A stretch of DNA of 64,000 nucleotides from Jeotgalibaca porci (GCF_011299095.1 NZ_CP049889.1:1654501-1718500); one strand, 5' to 3'. Positions 29,800-38,114 are shown, counted from the first letter of the stretch. Numbers and translations: made by a program. The notes: a model not told the origin generated them from the letters alone.

Positions 29800-29863
29800 G
29801 ACGGTATTGTTTGCCCCACAAGAGCCCCGGAAACTCAGATGGATCAAACATTCAGATAAGAAT
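29800..29863 (+). ncRNA. L13 ribosomal leader (inferred)
   Basis: The short leader holds GTTTG and CAAAC arms that can pair around CCCCACAAGAGCCCCGG. Position directly before rplM and the GTTTGCCCC...CAAAC pattern fit the L13 leader family known in Firmicutes, in which L13 is thought to repress its own operon. Not scored against the model. Confidence 0.55.
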
Positions 29864-29878
29864 ATGGAGGAAAAGAAC

Positions 29879-30322
29879 GTGCGTACAACATACATGGCTA
29901 AAGCTAACGAAATCGAACGCAAATGGTACGTTATCGATGCAACAGATGTTCCAATGGGACGTATTTCATCAATCGCTGCATCAATCTTGCGTGGAAAAAA
30001 CAAACCAACTTACACACCACATGTGGATACTGGTGACTTCGTTATTATTATTAATGCGGATAAAGTTAAATTAACAGGTAAAAAAGCATCAGACAAAATC
30101 TATTCTCGCCACTCAGGCTATATCGGTGGTCTAAAACAGGTAACTGCAGGAGAATTGCGTGCTAAGAACTCTCGTCGTCTAATGGAATACTCAATCAAGG
30201 GTATGCTTCCAAAAGGTGCACTAGGTTCTGACCAATTCAGAAAACTACATGTATACGGTGAAGCAACTCACCCACATGCAGCTCAAAAACCAGAAGTTTT
30301 AGATATCACTAACCTAATTTAA
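29879..30322 (+). CDS. rplM: 50S ribosomal protein L13
   Basis: L13 is an early 23S-binding protein. The start is GTG at 29879 behind ATGGAGG, giving [20 protein letters not shown], aligned with family starts. 147 residues with [20 protein letters not shown] and [11 protein letters not shown]. An in-frame ATG at 29807 would read through the leader and is rejected. Confidence 0.95.
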   Translation: MRTTYMAKANEIERKWYVIDATDVPMGRISSIAASILRGKNKPTYTPHVDTGDFVIIINADKVKLTGKKASDKIYSRHSGYIGGLKQVTAGELRAKNSRRLMEYSIKGMLPKGALGSDQFRKLHVYGEATHPHAAQKPEVLDITNLI

Positions 30323-30334
30323 GGAGGGAATAAC

Positions 30335-30727
30335 ATGGCACAAGCACAATACATCGGCACTGGTCGCCGTAAAAACTCAACTGCTCGCGTACGTTTAGTA
30401 CCCGGAACAGGTAAAATTGTCTTCAACAAGAAAGACATGGAAGATTACATTCCATTCCCTTACTTGTACGAAGTAATCAAACAACCATTAAACATTACAG
30501 ATACTCTAGGAAGCTACGACGTATACGTAAACGTTAACGGTGGTGGCTTTACTGGACAAGCTGGAGCAGCTCGTCACGGAATTTCTCGTGCTCTACTTTC
30601 AGTAGACCCTGACTTCCGCGCACCGCTTAAAGCAGCTGGACTACTTACTCGTGACCCACGTATGGTTGAACGTAAGAAACCAGGTTTGAAAAAAGCGCGT
30701 AAAGCGGGTCAATTCTCAAAACGTTAA
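30335..30727 (+). CDS. rpsI: 30S ribosomal protein S9
   Basis: S9 has a C-terminal tail that reaches the P-site tRNA anticodon. 130 residues, starting [20 protein letters not shown] and ending [20 protein letters not shown] precedes the ATG. The last 15 codons plus about 85 bases downstream are repeated 5.6 kb to the right, next to an insertion sequence. Confidence 0.97.
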   Translation: MAQAQYIGTGRRKNSTARVRLVPGTGKIVFNKKDMEDYIPFPYLYEVIKQPLNITDTLGSYDVYVNVNGGGFTGQAGAARHGISRALLSVDPDFRAPLKAAGLLTRDPRMVERKKPGLKKARKAGQFSKR

Positions 30728-30813
30728 TTGCTGGAGCCGTTGCGAATTCATTCGCTTACGGATACAGTATGGGACGGAGATTTCACAGAAATCGAGTACC
30801 ATTCAATTATACA
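30681..30813 (+). repeat. Direct repeat, copy A (rpsI 3' end and structured tail)
   Basis: These 133 bases match 36266-36398 with only two substitutions. They hold the last 15 codons of rpsI and a structured tail with a hairpin GCGAA / TTCGC (30742-30755), then GGGAC, then GATTTC / GAAATC (30779-30793), then ACCATT. The tail resembles the element after rplQ. Confidence 0.93.
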
Positions 30814-30817
30814 GTTC

Positions 30818-30852
30818 AAGACACTTTCCATTTATGGAGGGTGTCTTTTTTT
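30818..30852 (+). terminator. Terminator of rplM-rpsI
   Basis: AAGACACTTTCC and GGAGGGTGTCTT form a stem followed by T7. A near copy stands after the insertion sequence at 38115. Confidence 0.88.
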
Positions 30853-30856
30853 GGCT

Positions 30857-30945
30857 CCATACTAATCTTAGTATGGTTAAAACAGAACCCTAAAAACACA
30901 CACGTTGACGATTACTCTTAACGGGGAATCGAACGTGTGTGTTTT
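30857..30945. other. Two further hairpins in the rpsI-response regulator gap
   Basis: CCATAC / GTATGG (30861-30876) and a perfect 14-bp pair AAAACACACACGTT / AACGTGTGTGTTTT (30893-30906 and 30932-30945, 25-base loop) stand between rpsI and the convergent response regulator. The second may end the minus-strand operon. The rest of the gap up to 31128 shows nothing I recognise. Confidence 0.5.
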
Positions 30946-31128
30946 CTGTCAAGCAGGGACTCAAGGGCTGCTAAGGAATACTTTATAGGAAACGTTAATA
31001 GGTAGCATTAAACATCGCATTGAATTTACGAATGCGCTAGCCCAGACGAGAGAAAGACCTTAAAAGGTACCCAATTCTCATTGCGTAAGCAAAATCATAA
31101 AATGTTTGGCACCGGTATCCATCTTCTC

Positions 31129-31797
31129 TTACCTGTTAATCAAATTATGTTTAGTGACGAATTCGACCAGTTCACTTTTTTTGGTCAAATTCAGCTTATT
31201 GAAGATCCTTGTTTTATAAGTATCTACTGTTTTTATGCTTATCAGCAGTTCACCAGCAATTTCAGTTAGCGTGTACCCCTTAACAATCCATTGCAACACC
31301 TCTTGTTCGCGAAGGCTTAATGTTGCATACATTTTATTAATCTTTTCTTCGCTCTGCTTATTTTTTAGGATGGTCGTCATTTCTTTTGGCCGCAAATAGA
31401 TGTAACCTCCCATAACCGCATCAATAGCAGAATAAAGCTCCTCATCTACAGCTACTTTCGGAACATAACCAGATGCTCCCGCTTTCATAATTAAAGAGAC
31501 ATATTCCTCATCTTCATACATGGTTAGAATAATCACTTTTGCTTGTTCATAACGTGATCTTATTTTTTTAAGTACTTGCAGTCCGTCCATGCCAGGCAAA
31601 GAAATATCGAGAAGCAAGATATCCGGTTTCAATTTATCATAAAGCTCTATCGCCTTATGCCCATCCTCAGCCACCCCCACAACTTGGTAAGAACTTCGTT
31701 TTTGCAGTAGAAGCTTTAGGCCTGATATAAGAATAGCATGATCATCAACCAGCATAATACTAATTTTTTCTTTAGGTTTCTGCTCCAACTTTATCAC
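31129..31797 (-). CDS. Response regulator, NarL/LuxR type
   Basis: A 222-residue two-component regulator. The receiver domain (about 12-130) has acidic pocket D18/D19, phosphoacceptor Asp 64 (ILLLDISLPGMDG) and the switch Thr in ILTMYED. The C-terminal LuxR-type helix-turn-helix (LSLREQEVLQWIVKGYTLTE, then ISIKTVDTYKTRIFNKL) occupies about 158-220. The start is GTG at 31797, inside the last codons of the kinase gene (26-base overlap). Likely target: the divergent organophosphate antiporter gene, by analogy with UhpA. Confidence 0.88.
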   Translation of the reverse strand: MIKLEQKPKEKISIMLVDDHAILISGLKLLLQKRSSYQVVGVAEDGHKAIELYDKLKPDILLLDISLPGMDGLQVLKKIRSRYEQAKVIILTMYEDEEYVSLIMKAGASGYVPKVAVDEELYSAIDAVMGGYIYLRPKEMTTILKNKQSEEKINKMYATLSLREQEVLQWIVKGYTLTEIAGELLISIKTVDTYKTRIFNKLNLTKKSELVEFVTKHNLINR

Positions 31798-33223
31798 TTC
31801 TTTCTGGATTTAAGGGCATGGAAACATAAATTTCTGTCCCTTTCTTTTCATTGGCTCTGATAAGAAACGTACCTCCCTGCAACTCTGCTCTTTCTTTCAT
31901 ACCGTGTATGCCAATCCTGTTTTGCTGTTTGGCTTTTTCAAAACTTGCTTTATGAATCCCCTGCCCATTATCTGTTACGGTCAAGTCTATCCATTGCTTG
32001 CTAATTTCCAACCCGATCCTGATTTCGGTAGCATTGGTATGTTTCACTACGTTATTCATGCTTTCTTGAACGATCCGATACAGAGCCAATGTAATATGCT
32101 CCGCTATGGCAACGTCCTCTTGAGGGACAAATAAGAGAACCTGGATTTGATGGTTTTCCTCAAAATTTCTCGCATATTTCTTTATCGCTGAAACCAGCCC
32201 CATCTTATCCAGGATGGGCGGGCGTAATTCAACGGCTAAATCCCGGATTTGCCTTAAAATTCCCGCAGCGATATCTCTGCTTGTATAAAGAAGCTCACGT
32301 TGCTCGCTATCTTTCGCCTCATTTGCCATGATTCGCATGGTGACCATTAAAGAGGTGAGGGCTTGACTGGTCTCATCATGAAGCTCACGTGAGATTCTTT
32401 TTCTTTCATCCTCTTGAACAGATAATAACTTTGATATCAATTTATCCCGCAACAAATCCTTGTGTTGAAGTTCCTTAAGTAGATAGTCCACTTCTTTATT
32501 GGAATTAATAAGATGGTTCGTCATCTCATTGAAAGTTCGCGCCAATTCTCCGATTTCGTCGCTGCTTGTCTCTTCTGCTCGCAGGGATAGGTTCCCCGCT
32601 GATATACCTAGTGCTACGTCTACTAAAGTATTGATTGGTTTGGTTATCATACGGGTGGCAAGATAAGCGATTCCGATAGCACCTATCGATACGAATAAAG
32701 TAGCCATCAATAATTTAGCGATTCTGGAATAGATATATTCCAAAGATTTCTCCTCTGACATCCCCACTCGTACATATCCAACTTCTCCTTCTTCAATAGG
32801 AACTGCGACATCATGAATATTGCCTTCATCTGAGGAGAGGATGATATGCTGGGGCTGGGCAACCACTTGGGAAGAACGAGCCTTCAGAATTCCTTTTGGC
32901 AGCATTTCGGGATTGGAAAAGGTATGGGCATAAAGCCTTCCGCGGCTGTTGAATACCAAGATATAGCGGATTTCTTCGTCCACTTTTTTGGTTTCATTAA
33001 TGAGGCTATCCACTGAATACTGATCGTCAAAGAGGATATAGTCTGAGCTTGTTTCAGCGATATTTTTTGCAATGCTGGTGCCGCGTTTCGCAAGGTCTTC
33101 CATCATCATATTGGTAAGGGAATCCCATATGATCCAACCAAAAATGCTAGCCAGAAAAAGTGACGAGAGCATGATTGCCGCCAATATTTTTTGGTTTATC
33201 TTCAAATTATTCATCCATTTCAT
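31772..33223 (-). CDS. Sensor histidine kinase (HAMP, HisKA_3)
   Basis: A membrane kinase of about 483 residues from the ATG at 33223, which has GAGG six bases upstream within the end of the lipoprotein gene. A transmembrane helix at about 13-33, an extracellular segment of about 135 residues, a second helix at about 171-192 and a HAMP region are followed by the phosphoacceptor His 282 in ISRELHDETSQALTSL, the HisKA_3 type that pairs with NarL regulators, and an ATPase domain (DNGQGIHKASF, GIHGMKERAELQGGTF). The ligand is unknown; the adjacent binding lipoprotein is the probable sensor. Alternative starts are at 33214 and 33268. Confidence 0.87.
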   Translation of the reverse strand: MKWMNNLKINQKILAAIMLSSLFLASIFGWIIWDSLTNMMMEDLAKRGTSIAKNIAETSSDYILFDDQYSVDSLINETKKVDEEIRYILVFNSRGRLYAHTFSNPEMLPKGILKARSSQVVAQPQHIILSSDEGNIHDVAVPIEEGEVGYVRVGMSEEKSLEYIYSRIAKLLMATLFVSIGAIGIAYLATRMITKPINTLVDVALGISAGNLSLRAEETSSDEIGELARTFNEMTNHLINSNKEVDYLLKELQHKDLLRDKLISKLLSVQEDERKRISRELHDETSQALTSLMVTMRIMANEAKDSEQRELLYTSRDIAAGILRQIRDLAVELRPPILDKMGLVSAIKKYARNFEENHQIQVLLFVPQEDVAIAEHITLALYRIVQESMNNVVKHTNATEIRIGLEISKQWIDLTVTDNGQGIHKASFEKAKQQNRIGIHGMKERAELQGGTFLIRANEKKGTEIYVSMPLNPERSDKVGAET

Positions 33224-34109
33224 AGGGAACCTCATAATACTCTGAATCGAATGGAATAAAGCGATCAATATACAATCCCTGAAGTACCTGCTTCATAAAT
33301 TCCTGTTCGTGCATAGTAAGAAAGCTTTCTTTAATCAGCTCTTTTTCTTCTTCGGGCAAGTTGCTTCGGATAACTACAGGCCCGGTGCCTAAGGGCATTG
33401 ATTTTTCAATAATTTTCAACATTGCTGTTTCTTGAGGATTTTCCCGTTTCATGGTTTCGAAAGCCAGAGAATTAACAGCTGCGGCATCTACAATACTATT
33501 TAAAACAGCGTTAATGGAACCCTCATGGCTGTAGGTGTAGACATGCCTTCCGAAAAAACTTTTGATATCTTCTCCTCTATCCTCTAATTCTTCTTCCACA
33601 AAAAGATAGCCTGAATAGCTTGAAGGATCATAGAAGGCTATATCTTTGCCCTTAAGATCATTAAGTTCTAAGAATTCATTCTCGCCTTTAGTGATAATGT
33701 AACCATAATAATAGGGGCTGCCAAACCTTTCTTGGGTTGCAATCCCTTCAAACCCCCCTTTATCCTTATACAGGATATAAGCTCCTGTCGGAAGCAAGGC
33801 GATATCGGCTCCCCCGTTGACCATCAGATTACTGATTTCATTATAACTTCTGCGTTGAATTAAAATAGCTGGTCGGTTCAGCTTCTCTACAATATAATTT
33901 ACGATTTCCCGGTAATGAACGATTGTGTCTGTTGGAGAAAGCACACTAGAAATAGCTAGCCTTATCGGATTTTTTTCATCCTGTATACTGTCAGGAGTTT
34001 GTTTTTCTTCTTCTGAAAAAATAATTTGTTGGGTGGAGGAGTTCCGTTCACAACTTGCCAATATGCATAATAGTAGTAAAAAAGGTAGAAGTTTAAATGT
34101 TTTTTTCAT
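33207..34109 (-). CDS. PhnD-like substrate-binding lipoprotein (accessory sensor, inferred)
   Basis: A 300-residue exported lipoprotein. Signal peptide MKKTFKLLPFLLLLCILASC has Cys 20 as the lipidation site. The mature part resembles PhnD/phosphonate-type binding proteins (ALLPTGAYILYKDKGG, LKGKDIAFYDPSSYSGYL, GSINAVLNSIVDAAAVNSLAF). No permease or ATPase genes are nearby; instead it heads an operon with a kinase and regulator. This matches the three-part layout of S. aureus HptA-HptS-HptR, where the binding protein senses and the target is a hexose phosphate carrier. Sensing role is inference. AAAGGAG precedes the ATG. Confidence 0.8.
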   Translation of the reverse strand: MKKTFKLLPFLLLLCILASCERNSSTQQIIFSEEEKQTPDSIQDEKNPIRLAISSVLSPTDTIVHYREIVNYIVEKLNRPAILIQRRSYNEISNLMVNGGADIALLPTGAYILYKDKGGFEGIATQERFGSPYYYGYIITKGENEFLELNDLKGKDIAFYDPSSYSGYLFVEEELEDRGEDIKSFFGRHVYTYSHEGSINAVLNSIVDAAAVNSLAFETMKRENPQETAMLKIIEKSMPLGTGPVVIRSNLPEEEKELIKESFLTMHEQEFMKQVLQGLYIDRFIPFDSEYYEVPYEMDE

Positions 34110-34171
34110 GTTTCTCCTTTCCCAAGAATGGATTCATTTCTGAGAATTTTTGCTACCAAAAAGCAATCTCG

Positions 34172-34182
34172 ATTATACCAAT
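34172..34182 (-). promoter_or_regulatory. Extended -10 promoter of the lipoprotein-kinase-regulator operon
   Basis: On the minus strand TGGTATAAT forms an extended -10 about 65 bases before the lipoprotein start. No good -35 is visible. Confidence 0.45.
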
Positions 34183-34339
34183 TATATCACAAGCATATTT
34201 TTATACCAAGAATAGGTAAATGGCTTAAGCAAAATAGCGTAGGATATTTTCTGACAATATAAAGTTAATTATCTTACAAATAATAAGATATTTGCTGATA
34301 GTTATTAAATTTAAAAAAGAACATAATATTCATGTAACC

Positions 34340-34679
34340 GTTATGCAGGTAGCGAAAATATTTGCGCAACATAAAGGAAACGCAGATTCAGCTTGCAGTA
34401 AGGAATAGTTGGTAGCGCTTATTCTATTTTAGCGGTTTTTTACAACCAAAGCATTGCGTCTTATTCTGAGAAGGGTATATTCCTGGTGCCGGAAGGGTGG
34501 GATCACGCTCTTCCCCATCACAGCATGGATACGCAATAGCAGAAGGATACTTTATTTTTCAAGCGTTTTCATAAAAAGAGGAGGGAGGCTTTCGGGAAAC
34601 ACATCATAGAGTTGAATAAAAAAATCGTAAAACTTCAGTTACTGGAATTTACAATATAGGATATAGGAGGATTTCGAAA
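34340..34679 (+). promoter_or_regulatory. Regulatory region of the organophosphate antiporter
   Basis: A gene-free stretch of 570 bases upstream of the carrier. Two GGTAGCG boxes at 34348 and 34411 are 63 bp apart (six helical turns). A possible structured leader is closed by ATTGCGT (near 34453) and ACGCAAT (near 34531). A cre-like site (TGAAAACGCTTGAA on the minus strand, 13 of 14 to consensus) lies at 34558-34571. Assignment of the boxes to the adjacent response regulator is a guess. Confidence 0.4.
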
Positions 34680-36017
34680 ATGGAATTAGCTTATCAAAAA
34701 CAAAACAAGGAAAAATTTGCCCGCTATCTCTTTCGGCGAAAAATAATCTTTATTATTGCATTTGTAGGATATGTCTCAGCATATCTTGTACGAAATAATT
34801 TCAAATTAATGTCCAGCACTATTATGGCTACGAATGGTTGGGATAAAGCGGATATTGCTTTTTTGCTTTCTTGTTTAACGATTTCTTATGGATTGGCTAA
34901 GTTTTATATGGGTGCTTTAGGAGACCGGGTGAGTTTGAGGAAACTTTTCTCAATCAGCTTGGGAGCTAGTGCCCTTATCGCTATTATGATTGGATTTTTT
35001 AACACATCCATTACAACGCTGGCTATTCTCTTGGTGTTGTGTGGAGTAGTGCAGGGGGCTTTAGCACCTGCGTCTCAAGCGATGCTTGCCAACTACTATT
35101 CTAACCGCTCACGTGGAGCAGCTATTGCAGGTTGGAATATCTCACAAAATGCTGGATCTGCTTTACTTCCTTTAATCATTGTAGCATTGACTAGCATGGG
35201 ACTGGTCGTTCCGGAAACCGGAAACATTCTCATGGCATTCTTGGTTCCAGGAATATTGGTGCTACTAGTTGCTTACCTGTGTTGGCGTTACGGTGGAGAC
35301 AGCCCTGAGTCTGAAGGCCTGGACTCCTTGCGGACTATGTATGGAGACGCTGGTGAATCGAATGTTGCAACTGAAGAAGAAAGAGAAGGACTTAGCTATT
35401 GGCAGCTGATTTGGAAATATGTTTTTACCAATCCACAATTATTGTTGGTAGCGGCTGTCAACGTGGCTTTATATTTCCTCCGTTTTGGAATTGCAGACTG
35501 GATGCCGATTTATCTGAATGAAGTGGGGAACCTATCGAATACCCAAGCACAACTAGCTGTTTCTGTTTTAGAATGGGTTGCGATTCCGGGGTCATTAGTC
35601 TTTGCTTGGTTGGCTAGTAAATACCCGAATAAAATGGCTAAAATTGGAGCGTTGGGCTTATTCGCCATGGTAGGATTCGTCTTTCTATACGAAAAACTGG
35701 TTAGCGATGGTGTAACAAATTATCCTTTCTTTTTGGTTATTTGTGGCATTTTAGGTGCTTTAATTTACGGACCACAACTAATTGTTAATATTCTCACAAT
35801 TGACTTTGTCCCACTGAATGTAGCGGGAACGGCTATTGGTTTTGTAGGTTTGACGGCGTATTTGATTGGAAATATGGGTTCTAACTGGTTGATGCCGATA
35901 CTGGCTGATCAATTCGGTTGGTTCTGGTCTTACACAGTTGTAGCTTTCTTATCAGCATTTGCGGCAGTGGGCTATCTGGTATTGTCGAAAACTGAAGAGA
36001 AAGTAAAAGTTGTATAA
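34680..36017 (+). CDS. Organophosphate:phosphate antiporter family MFS transporter (UhpT/GlpT-like)
   Basis: A 445-residue, 12-helix carrier of the OPA family. The N-terminal part shows YVSAYLVRNNFKLMSS and GLAKFYMGALGDRVSLRK, typical of UhpT/GlpT/UhpC. GAAIAGWNISQNAGSALLPL is the family signature region, and the C-terminal half has WMPIYLNEVG and GTAIGFVGLTAYLIGN. Substrates in the family are hexose 6-phosphates or glycerol 3-phosphate exchanged for phosphate; which one applies here cannot be read off. TAGGAGG precedes the ATG. It is divergent from a lipoprotein-kinase-regulator operon that probably controls it. Confidence 0.88.
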   Translation: MELAYQKQNKEKFARYLFRRKIIFIIAFVGYVSAYLVRNNFKLMSSTIMATNGWDKADIAFLLSCLTISYGLAKFYMGALGDRVSLRKLFSISLGASALIAIMIGFFNTSITTLAILLVLCGVVQGALAPASQAMLANYYSNRSRGAAIAGWNISQNAGSALLPLIIVALTSMGLVVPETGNILMAFLVPGILVLLVAYLCWRYGGDSPESEGLDSLRTMYGDAGESNVATEEEREGLSYWQLIWKYVFTNPQLLLVAAVNVALYFLRFGIADWMPIYLNEVGNLSNTQAQLAVSVLEWVAIPGSLVFAWLASKYPNKMAKIGALGLFAMVGFVFLYEKLVSDGVTNYPFFLVICGILGALIYGPQLIVNILTIDFVPLNVAGTAIGFVGLTAYLIGNMGSNWLMPILADQFGWFWSYTVVAFLSAFAAVGYLVLSKTEEKVKVV

Positions 36018-36265
36018 CTATTTCTAGAGCTGAACAGAGACGAAAAACTTAATTTAAAAAGAGAAACTTAAAAGAGGGAATCACATTCGTAACTATTTTA
36101 GTTTATTGAAATTAGCACGCCCATTCATGTTATATTTTGGTAATCTAATTGACCTTCTTCTTAATTGAAGTCAATGAAATGTATTTTAATGTTACCTAGT
36201 TATTTCAAGGATTAATCATCAACTTGAAGCTGTTATTAAATTAATAAATGCCGAGAGTCAAAAAT

Positions 36266-36398
36266 CAGGTTTGAAAAAAGCTCGTAAAGCGGGTCAATTC
36301 TCAAAACGTTAATTGCTGGAGCCGTTGCGAATTCATTCGCTTACGGATAAAGTATGGGACGGAGATTTCACAGAAATCGAGTACCATTCAATTATACA
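36266..36398 (+). repeat. Direct repeat, copy B (second rpsI 3' end)
   Basis: 133 bases identical to the rpsI end and tail except G to T and C to A changes. It keeps 15 codons and the stop of rpsI and the structured tail. The match continues beyond the insertion sequence (terminator at 38115). Upstream of the breakpoint the frame stays open for about 20 codons of unrelated sequence. The gap from 36018 to 36265 shows no gene, only a hairpin near 36150. Confidence 0.92.
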
Positions 36399-36408
36399 TT
36401 GATAAGCT

Positions 36409-36460
36409 CCCTTCAAAGTAGACACTGAAAAAAACAAACTACTTTGAAGGGGGTTTTTTT
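36409..36460 (+). terminator. IS left-end hairpin/terminator
   Basis: CCCTTCAAAGTAG and CTACTTTGAAGGG form a perfect 13-bp stem followed by G2T7. It would stop transcripts entering from outside and hides the ribosome binding site (GAAGGGGG) of the first transposase frame, a common way to limit transposition. Confidence 0.8.
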
Positions 36461-36462
36461 CT

Positions 36463-37173
36463 ATGACTAGAAAACATACCGATCCAGAACTGTTACATTT
36501 AATTGATTTACACCTAAGGGGTGTTTCTTATCGAACACTTGTTGATCAGCACCATCTCAAACTATCTGATACCACTTTTATGAATTATGTCCATCGGTAC
36601 CAGGACCATGGCATGGAAGGGATCCGCTCCCAGAAGAATTACCGCAGTTACTCGAAAGAATTCAAGCAGAAAATTGTAGCTGAATACCTACAGACGGGTT
36701 ACGGCTTTTCATACTTAGCCGCTAAATATAACATTCCATCTAAAACAACGGTAAACAAATGGGTAATTCGATATACTGAAGGAAAAGAGAATGAGACATA
36801 TTCTCCGAAATCTGAGGTGTACAACATGACGGGTGTTAAAAAATCATATGAAGAAAAATTAAAAATCGTAGAAGATTACATAGCCAATCGCCTGACTTAT
36901 CTGGAAGCAGCGGAGAAAAACCATGTAAGTTACAGTAACATTTATTCCTGGGTGAATAAATACAAAAAGCATGGACCGATAGGTCTGGAAGACAACCGGG
37001 GCCGCGGGAAGCCCACGGAAATTCAAACAACGGAAGAACGTTTAAACGCAGAAGTAGAGACACTCAAAGCCCGGAACAAATGGCTAGAAATGGAGAACGA
37101 TGCGTTAAAAAAGCGCCGAAAAATCGCTGGGAATCACAAATCACAGGGGTTAGACAAGAAGTGGAATATTTAA
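36463..37173 (+). CDS. IS3-family transposase, OrfA (helix-turn-helix part)
   Basis: A 236-residue DNA-binding protein with repeated helix-turn-helix modules (YRTLVDQHHLKLSDTTFMNY, FSYLAAKYNIPSKTTVNKW, YLEAAEKNHVSYSNIYSWV) and a C-terminal leucine-zipper-like stretch (AEVETLKARNKWLEMENDAL). It is longer than the roughly 100-residue OrfA of many IS3 elements and resembles the IS150-type group. The sequence A AAA AAG at 37107-37113 in this frame is a classical -1 slippery site leading into OrfB. Confidence 0.9.
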   Translation: MTRKHTDPELLHLIDLHLRGVSYRTLVDQHHLKLSDTTFMNYVHRYQDHGMEGIRSQKNYRSYSKEFKQKIVAEYLQTGYGFSYLAAKYNIPSKTTVNKWVIRYTEGKENETYSPKSEVYNMTGVKKSYEEKLKIVEDYIANRLTYLEAAEKNHVSYSNIYSWVNKYKKHGPIGLEDNRGRGKPTEIQTTEERLNAEVETLKARNKWLEMENDALKKRRKIAGNHKSQGLDKKWNI

Positions 37174-38021
37174 CTATTGAAGAATTAAAGCATAAATATC
37201 CCGTTATCCATCTTTGTGACATACTGGGTATCGCCAAATCCAGCTACTATAAGTGGTTAAAACGGGAACCCTCAGAAACAGAATTAAAACGCCTGAAACT
37301 GATGCGGGCGATCAAAGGAATCCACGAGGCATTCGGTGGGATTTACGGCTACCGAAGAATGACCATCTTTCTCAACTTTTTTAGAAGAGCGAAAGTGAAT
37401 CATAAGTGTGTACACCGCCTCATGAGAATCATGGGGATCACAGCCGTCATCCGTCGCAAAAGAAGGAACTACGTGCCACACAAAGCCGCACATGTGGCTG
37501 AAAACATCTTAAACCGTGATTTCCACGCTGAAAGACCCATGGAAAAGTTATTGACGGATGTCACGGAATTCCGGTTGACCAATGGGACAAAACGTTACCT
37601 GAGCGCTATTTATGACCTCGGGTCAAAGAAAATCGTGGCTTATAAAACCAGTCACCGCAATGACAACCCGTTAGTACTGGATACACTAAAGCAGATTTTG
37701 GGTGATGTAAAGCCTGAAACCACACTGATTCATAGCGACCGCGGTTCCCAGTACACCTCCCATGCCTTTAACAAGATGATTAAAGATCACCAGATAATCC
37801 ATAGTATGTCACGCGTCTCGAAATGTATTGACAACGGCCCTATGGAAGGCTTTTGGGGTACCCTCAAGGTGGAGATGTTTAACCTGGATACGTTTGACAG
37901 ACCAGCGTACTTAGACCGGAAAATCAAGGCATACATCGCGTTCTTCAACAATGAACGCGTTACTTTGGATATGGGATTAGCGATTCCTACGGAAGAGAAG
38001 ATTCTACAAATGATTGCATAA
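37080..38021 (+). CDS. IS3-family transposase, OrfB (DDE integrase part)
   Basis: Catalytic part, normally made as an OrfAB fusion through -1 frameshifting at 37107-37113; independent initiation at the ATG at 37080 is possible but not needed. The rve core has the three acidic residues in LLTDVTEFR, IHSDRGSQYTSH and GPMEGFWGTLK. The N-terminal HTH_21 region (HLCDILGIAKSSYYKWLKRE, IYGYRRMTIFLN) is present. No internal stop; the element looks active. Confidence 0.92.
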   Translation: MARNGERCVKKAPKNRWESQITGVRQEVEYLTIEELKHKYPVIHLCDILGIAKSSYYKWLKREPSETELKRLKLMRAIKGIHEAFGGIYGYRRMTIFLNFFRRAKVNHKCVHRLMRIMGITAVIRRKRRNYVPHKAAHVAENILNRDFHAERPMEKLLTDVTEFRLTNGTKRYLSAIYDLGSKKIVAYKTSHRNDNPLVLDTLKQILGDVKPETTLIHSDRGSQYTSHAFNKMIKDHQIIHSMSRVSKCIDNGPMEGFWGTLKVEMFNLDTFDRPAYLDRKIKAYIAFFNNERVTLDMGLAIPTEEKILQMIA

Positions 38022-38114
38022 ACGCTACAAAAAAAGACCACACATTTTTACATGCATGGTCTAAAATACTTTGTTTTTTTACCTGTCTACTTGACAGGGG
38101 GCAGTTCACATTTC

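Larger units (their letters stand above)
36400..38108 (+). mobile_element. IS3-family insertion sequence (intact)
   Basis: A 1709-bp element with imperfect terminal inverted repeats: TGATAAGCTCCCTTCAAAG on the left and, on the other strand, TGAACTGCCCCCTGTCAAG on the right, both continuing into GTAGACA. A 3-bp target duplication CAT flanks it (36397-36399 and 38109-38111), so the insertion looks recent. It carries two overlapping frames joined by a -1 slippery site. It interrupts copy B of the rpsI tail just before the terminator. Confidence 0.93.

Noticed and set aside
30728-36265. A complete integrative and conjugative element at rpsI
   Set aside because: No integrase, relaxase or transfer gene lies between the two repeats; only the flanking duplication supports an insertion.
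36266-36316. A second functional rpsI
   Set aside because: Only the last 15 codons are present; the sequence upstream is unrelated.
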